Source: Streptomyces sp. 6-11-2 (GTDB lineage: Bacteria; Actinomycetota; Actinomycetes; Streptomycetales; Streptomycetaceae). From it: DNA of 64,000 nt. The stretch lies in NCBI RefSeq assembly GCF_006540305.1, contig NZ_BJOR01000001.1, positions 248,001-312,000 of the forward strand. The letters run 5' to 3'. This document shows, piece by piece, positions 62,919 through 64,000 of the stretch. The first letter of the stretch is position 1, and each line of letters begins with the position of its first letter. The translations under genes and the position numbers were made by a program. The notes below the pieces were generated by a model, which had not been told where the DNA came from, ran no database searches, and saw nothing but the letters and a program-made list of their open reading frames with translations.

Positions 62919-64000
62919 TCACGACGCGAAGGTCTCGGGGGGCGGGCAGGCGCAGACCAGGTTCCGGTCGCCGTGCGCCTGGTCGATCCGGCTGACCGGC
63001 GGCCAGTACTTGTCGGGCGTGACGCCGGCGGGGAAGACGGCCCGCTCGCGCGAGTAGGCCCGGGTCCAGTGGCCGGCGATCGCGGCCGCGGTGTGCGGTG
63101 CCCGGCGCAGCGGGCTGTCCTCGAGGTTCCAGACGTCCTTGTCCACCAGGTCGATCTCCGCGCGGATCGCGATCAGCGCCTCGCAGAAGCGGTCCAGCTC
63201 CGCAAGGCTCTCGCTCTCCGTCGGCTCGACCATCAGCGTGCCGGCGACCGGGAAGCTCATCGTGGGAGCGTGGAAGCCGTAGTCGATGAGTCGCTTGGCG
63301 ATGTCGTCGACCGTTACCCCGGTGGCGGCGGTGAGCGGGCGTACGTCGAGGATGCACTCGTGTGCGACGAGGCCGGCCTCCCCGGCGTACAGGACGGGGA
63401 AGTGCGGGGCGAGCCGCCGGGCGATGTAGTTGGCACTCAACACGGCCGTCTGAGTCGCCTCGGTCAGCCCCTGCGCGCCCATCATCCGGATGTAGGCCCA
63501 CGGGATCGGCAGTATGCCGGCGCTGCCGAACGGTGCGGCGCTCACCGACCCGATGCCGTCGCGGCGTCCGGTGTCGGGGTGCAGCGGGTGGGTGGGCAGG
63601 TACGGGGCGAGGTGTTCGGCCACCGCGACCGGGCCGACGCCCGGCCCGCCGCCGCCGTGCGGGATGCAGAACGTCTTGTGCAGGTTGAGGTGGGACACGT
63701 CGCCACCGAACTCACCCGGCCTGGCGACCCCGAGCAGCGCGTTGAGGTTGGCGCCGTCGACGTACACCTGTCCGCCGTGCTCGTGCACCAGCTCGCACAG
63801 CCGGGTGATGCTCTCCTCGTAGACGCCGTGCGTCGAGGGGTAGGTCACCATGATCGCGGCCAGGTCGTCGGAGTGCTTCGCGCACTTGGCCTCGAGGTCG
63901 GCGAGGTCGACCGTGCCGTCGGGCCGGGACGCCACCACGACGACGCGCATCCCGGCCATGACGGCCGAGGCGGCGTTGGTACCGTGCGCGCTTGCCGGGA
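62919..64000 (-). CDS. gcvP: Glycine dehydrogenase (P protein), C-terminal part, runs off the window
   Basis: Only the last 360 residues are in the window; the gene starts beyond 64000. It includes [17 protein letters not shown], the PLP-binding Lys in [40 protein letters not shown] and the C-terminal domain. It decarboxylates glycine and passes the aminomethyl group to GcvH. It lies 31 bases before gcvT. Frame intact over the visible part. Confidence 0.95.
   Translation of the reverse strand, partial: PASAHGTNAASAVMAGMRVVVVASRPDGTVDLADLEAKCAKHSDDLAAIMVTYPSTHGVYEESITRLCELVHEHGGQVYVDGANLNALLGVARPGEFGGDVSHLNLHKTFCIPHGGGGPGVGPVAVAEHLAPYLPTHPLHPDTGRRDGIGSVSAAPFGSAGILPIPWAYIRMMGAQGLTEATQTAVLSANYIARRLAPHFPVLYAGEAGLVAHECILDVRPLTAATGVTVDDIAKRLIDYGFHAPTMSFPVAGTLMVEPTESESLAELDRFCEALIAIRAEIDLVDKDVWNLEDSPLRRAPHTAAAIAGHWTRAYSRERAVFPAGVTPDKYWPPVSRIDQAHGDRNLVCACPPPETFAS

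Noticed and set aside
1..64000. CRISPR arrays, rRNA genes, intact tRNA genes, intact prophage
   Set aside because: No regularly spaced repeats, no rRNA cores, no full tRNA fold and no structural phage genes were seen.

Overview
High-GC DNA, Shine-Dalgarno-led genes with strong G/C third positions, frequent GTG starts and the protein families present (DUF6243, SpoIIE-type phosphatases fused to ATPase domains, I36 peptidase inhibitor, IS families typical of actinomycetes) point to a Streptomyces chromosome or a close relative. The density of insertion sequences, broken recombinases and gene stumps suggests a chromosome arm or a much-rearranged island; that placement is inference.

Region 1 (1-10.3 kb) is a stress/anaerobiosis-like block: a universal stress protein, a KdpD-like protein whose kinase core has lost its phospho-acceptor histidine, a flippase-like membrane protein, and a complete five-gene operon for a cytosolic group 3b-type [NiFe]-hydrogenase (beta, gamma, delta, alpha, then the maturation protease). 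The universal stress gene and the hydrogenase operon are preceded at similar distances by related imperfect palindromes that resemble the DevR/DosR (OsdR) hypoxia box.

Region 2 (10.3-29.2 kb) mixes intact redox genes (FAD monooxygenase, SDR, NmrA-like protein, flavin disulfide-reductase homologue, Tat-exported epoxide-hydrolase-like enzyme, SnoaL-like protein) with remnants: pirin, muconolactone isomerase, quinone oxidoreductase, nitrite-reductase-like oxidoreductase, SnoaL, a dsRBD-like protein, three tyrosine recombinases and several transposases.

Region 3 (29.2-45 kb) carries two related IS256-family elements, each with clear terminal repeats, a 9-bp target duplication and a different second gene behind the transposase. 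It also holds IS1182, IS5 and IS630 elements. Among them lies a signalling set: two proteins combining sensor, SpoIIE-type phosphatase and RsbW-like ATPase domains, a third membrane phosphatase, and a STAS anti-sigma antagonist.

Region 4 (45-57.9 kb) has a Cys-rich protein gene broken by a 5-bp tandem duplication, an IS110 stump, an MFS exporter with a DUF1801 protein, an IS427-type IS5 element set in a recombinase relic, an ABC exporter plus NarL-type two-component operon with repeated GGTACC-containing sites upstream, and a truncated ISAs1 element.

Region 5 (57.9-64 kb, minus strand) is a one-carbon/glycine operon, gcvP-gcvT-gcvH-glyA-lipA-(tandem glycine riboswitch)-purU. GcvP, GcvT and GcvH cleave glycine, GlyA interconverts glycine and serine, LipA supplies lipoate for GcvH, and PurU drains formyl-folate. 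gcvT carries a 1-nt frameshift as read here. The riboswitch sits between lipA and purU, and a hairpin covers the purU ribosome binding site.

Several genes are broken by single-base or short tandem-duplication indels. Some may be true pseudogenes and some could be sequencing errors; reads would decide.
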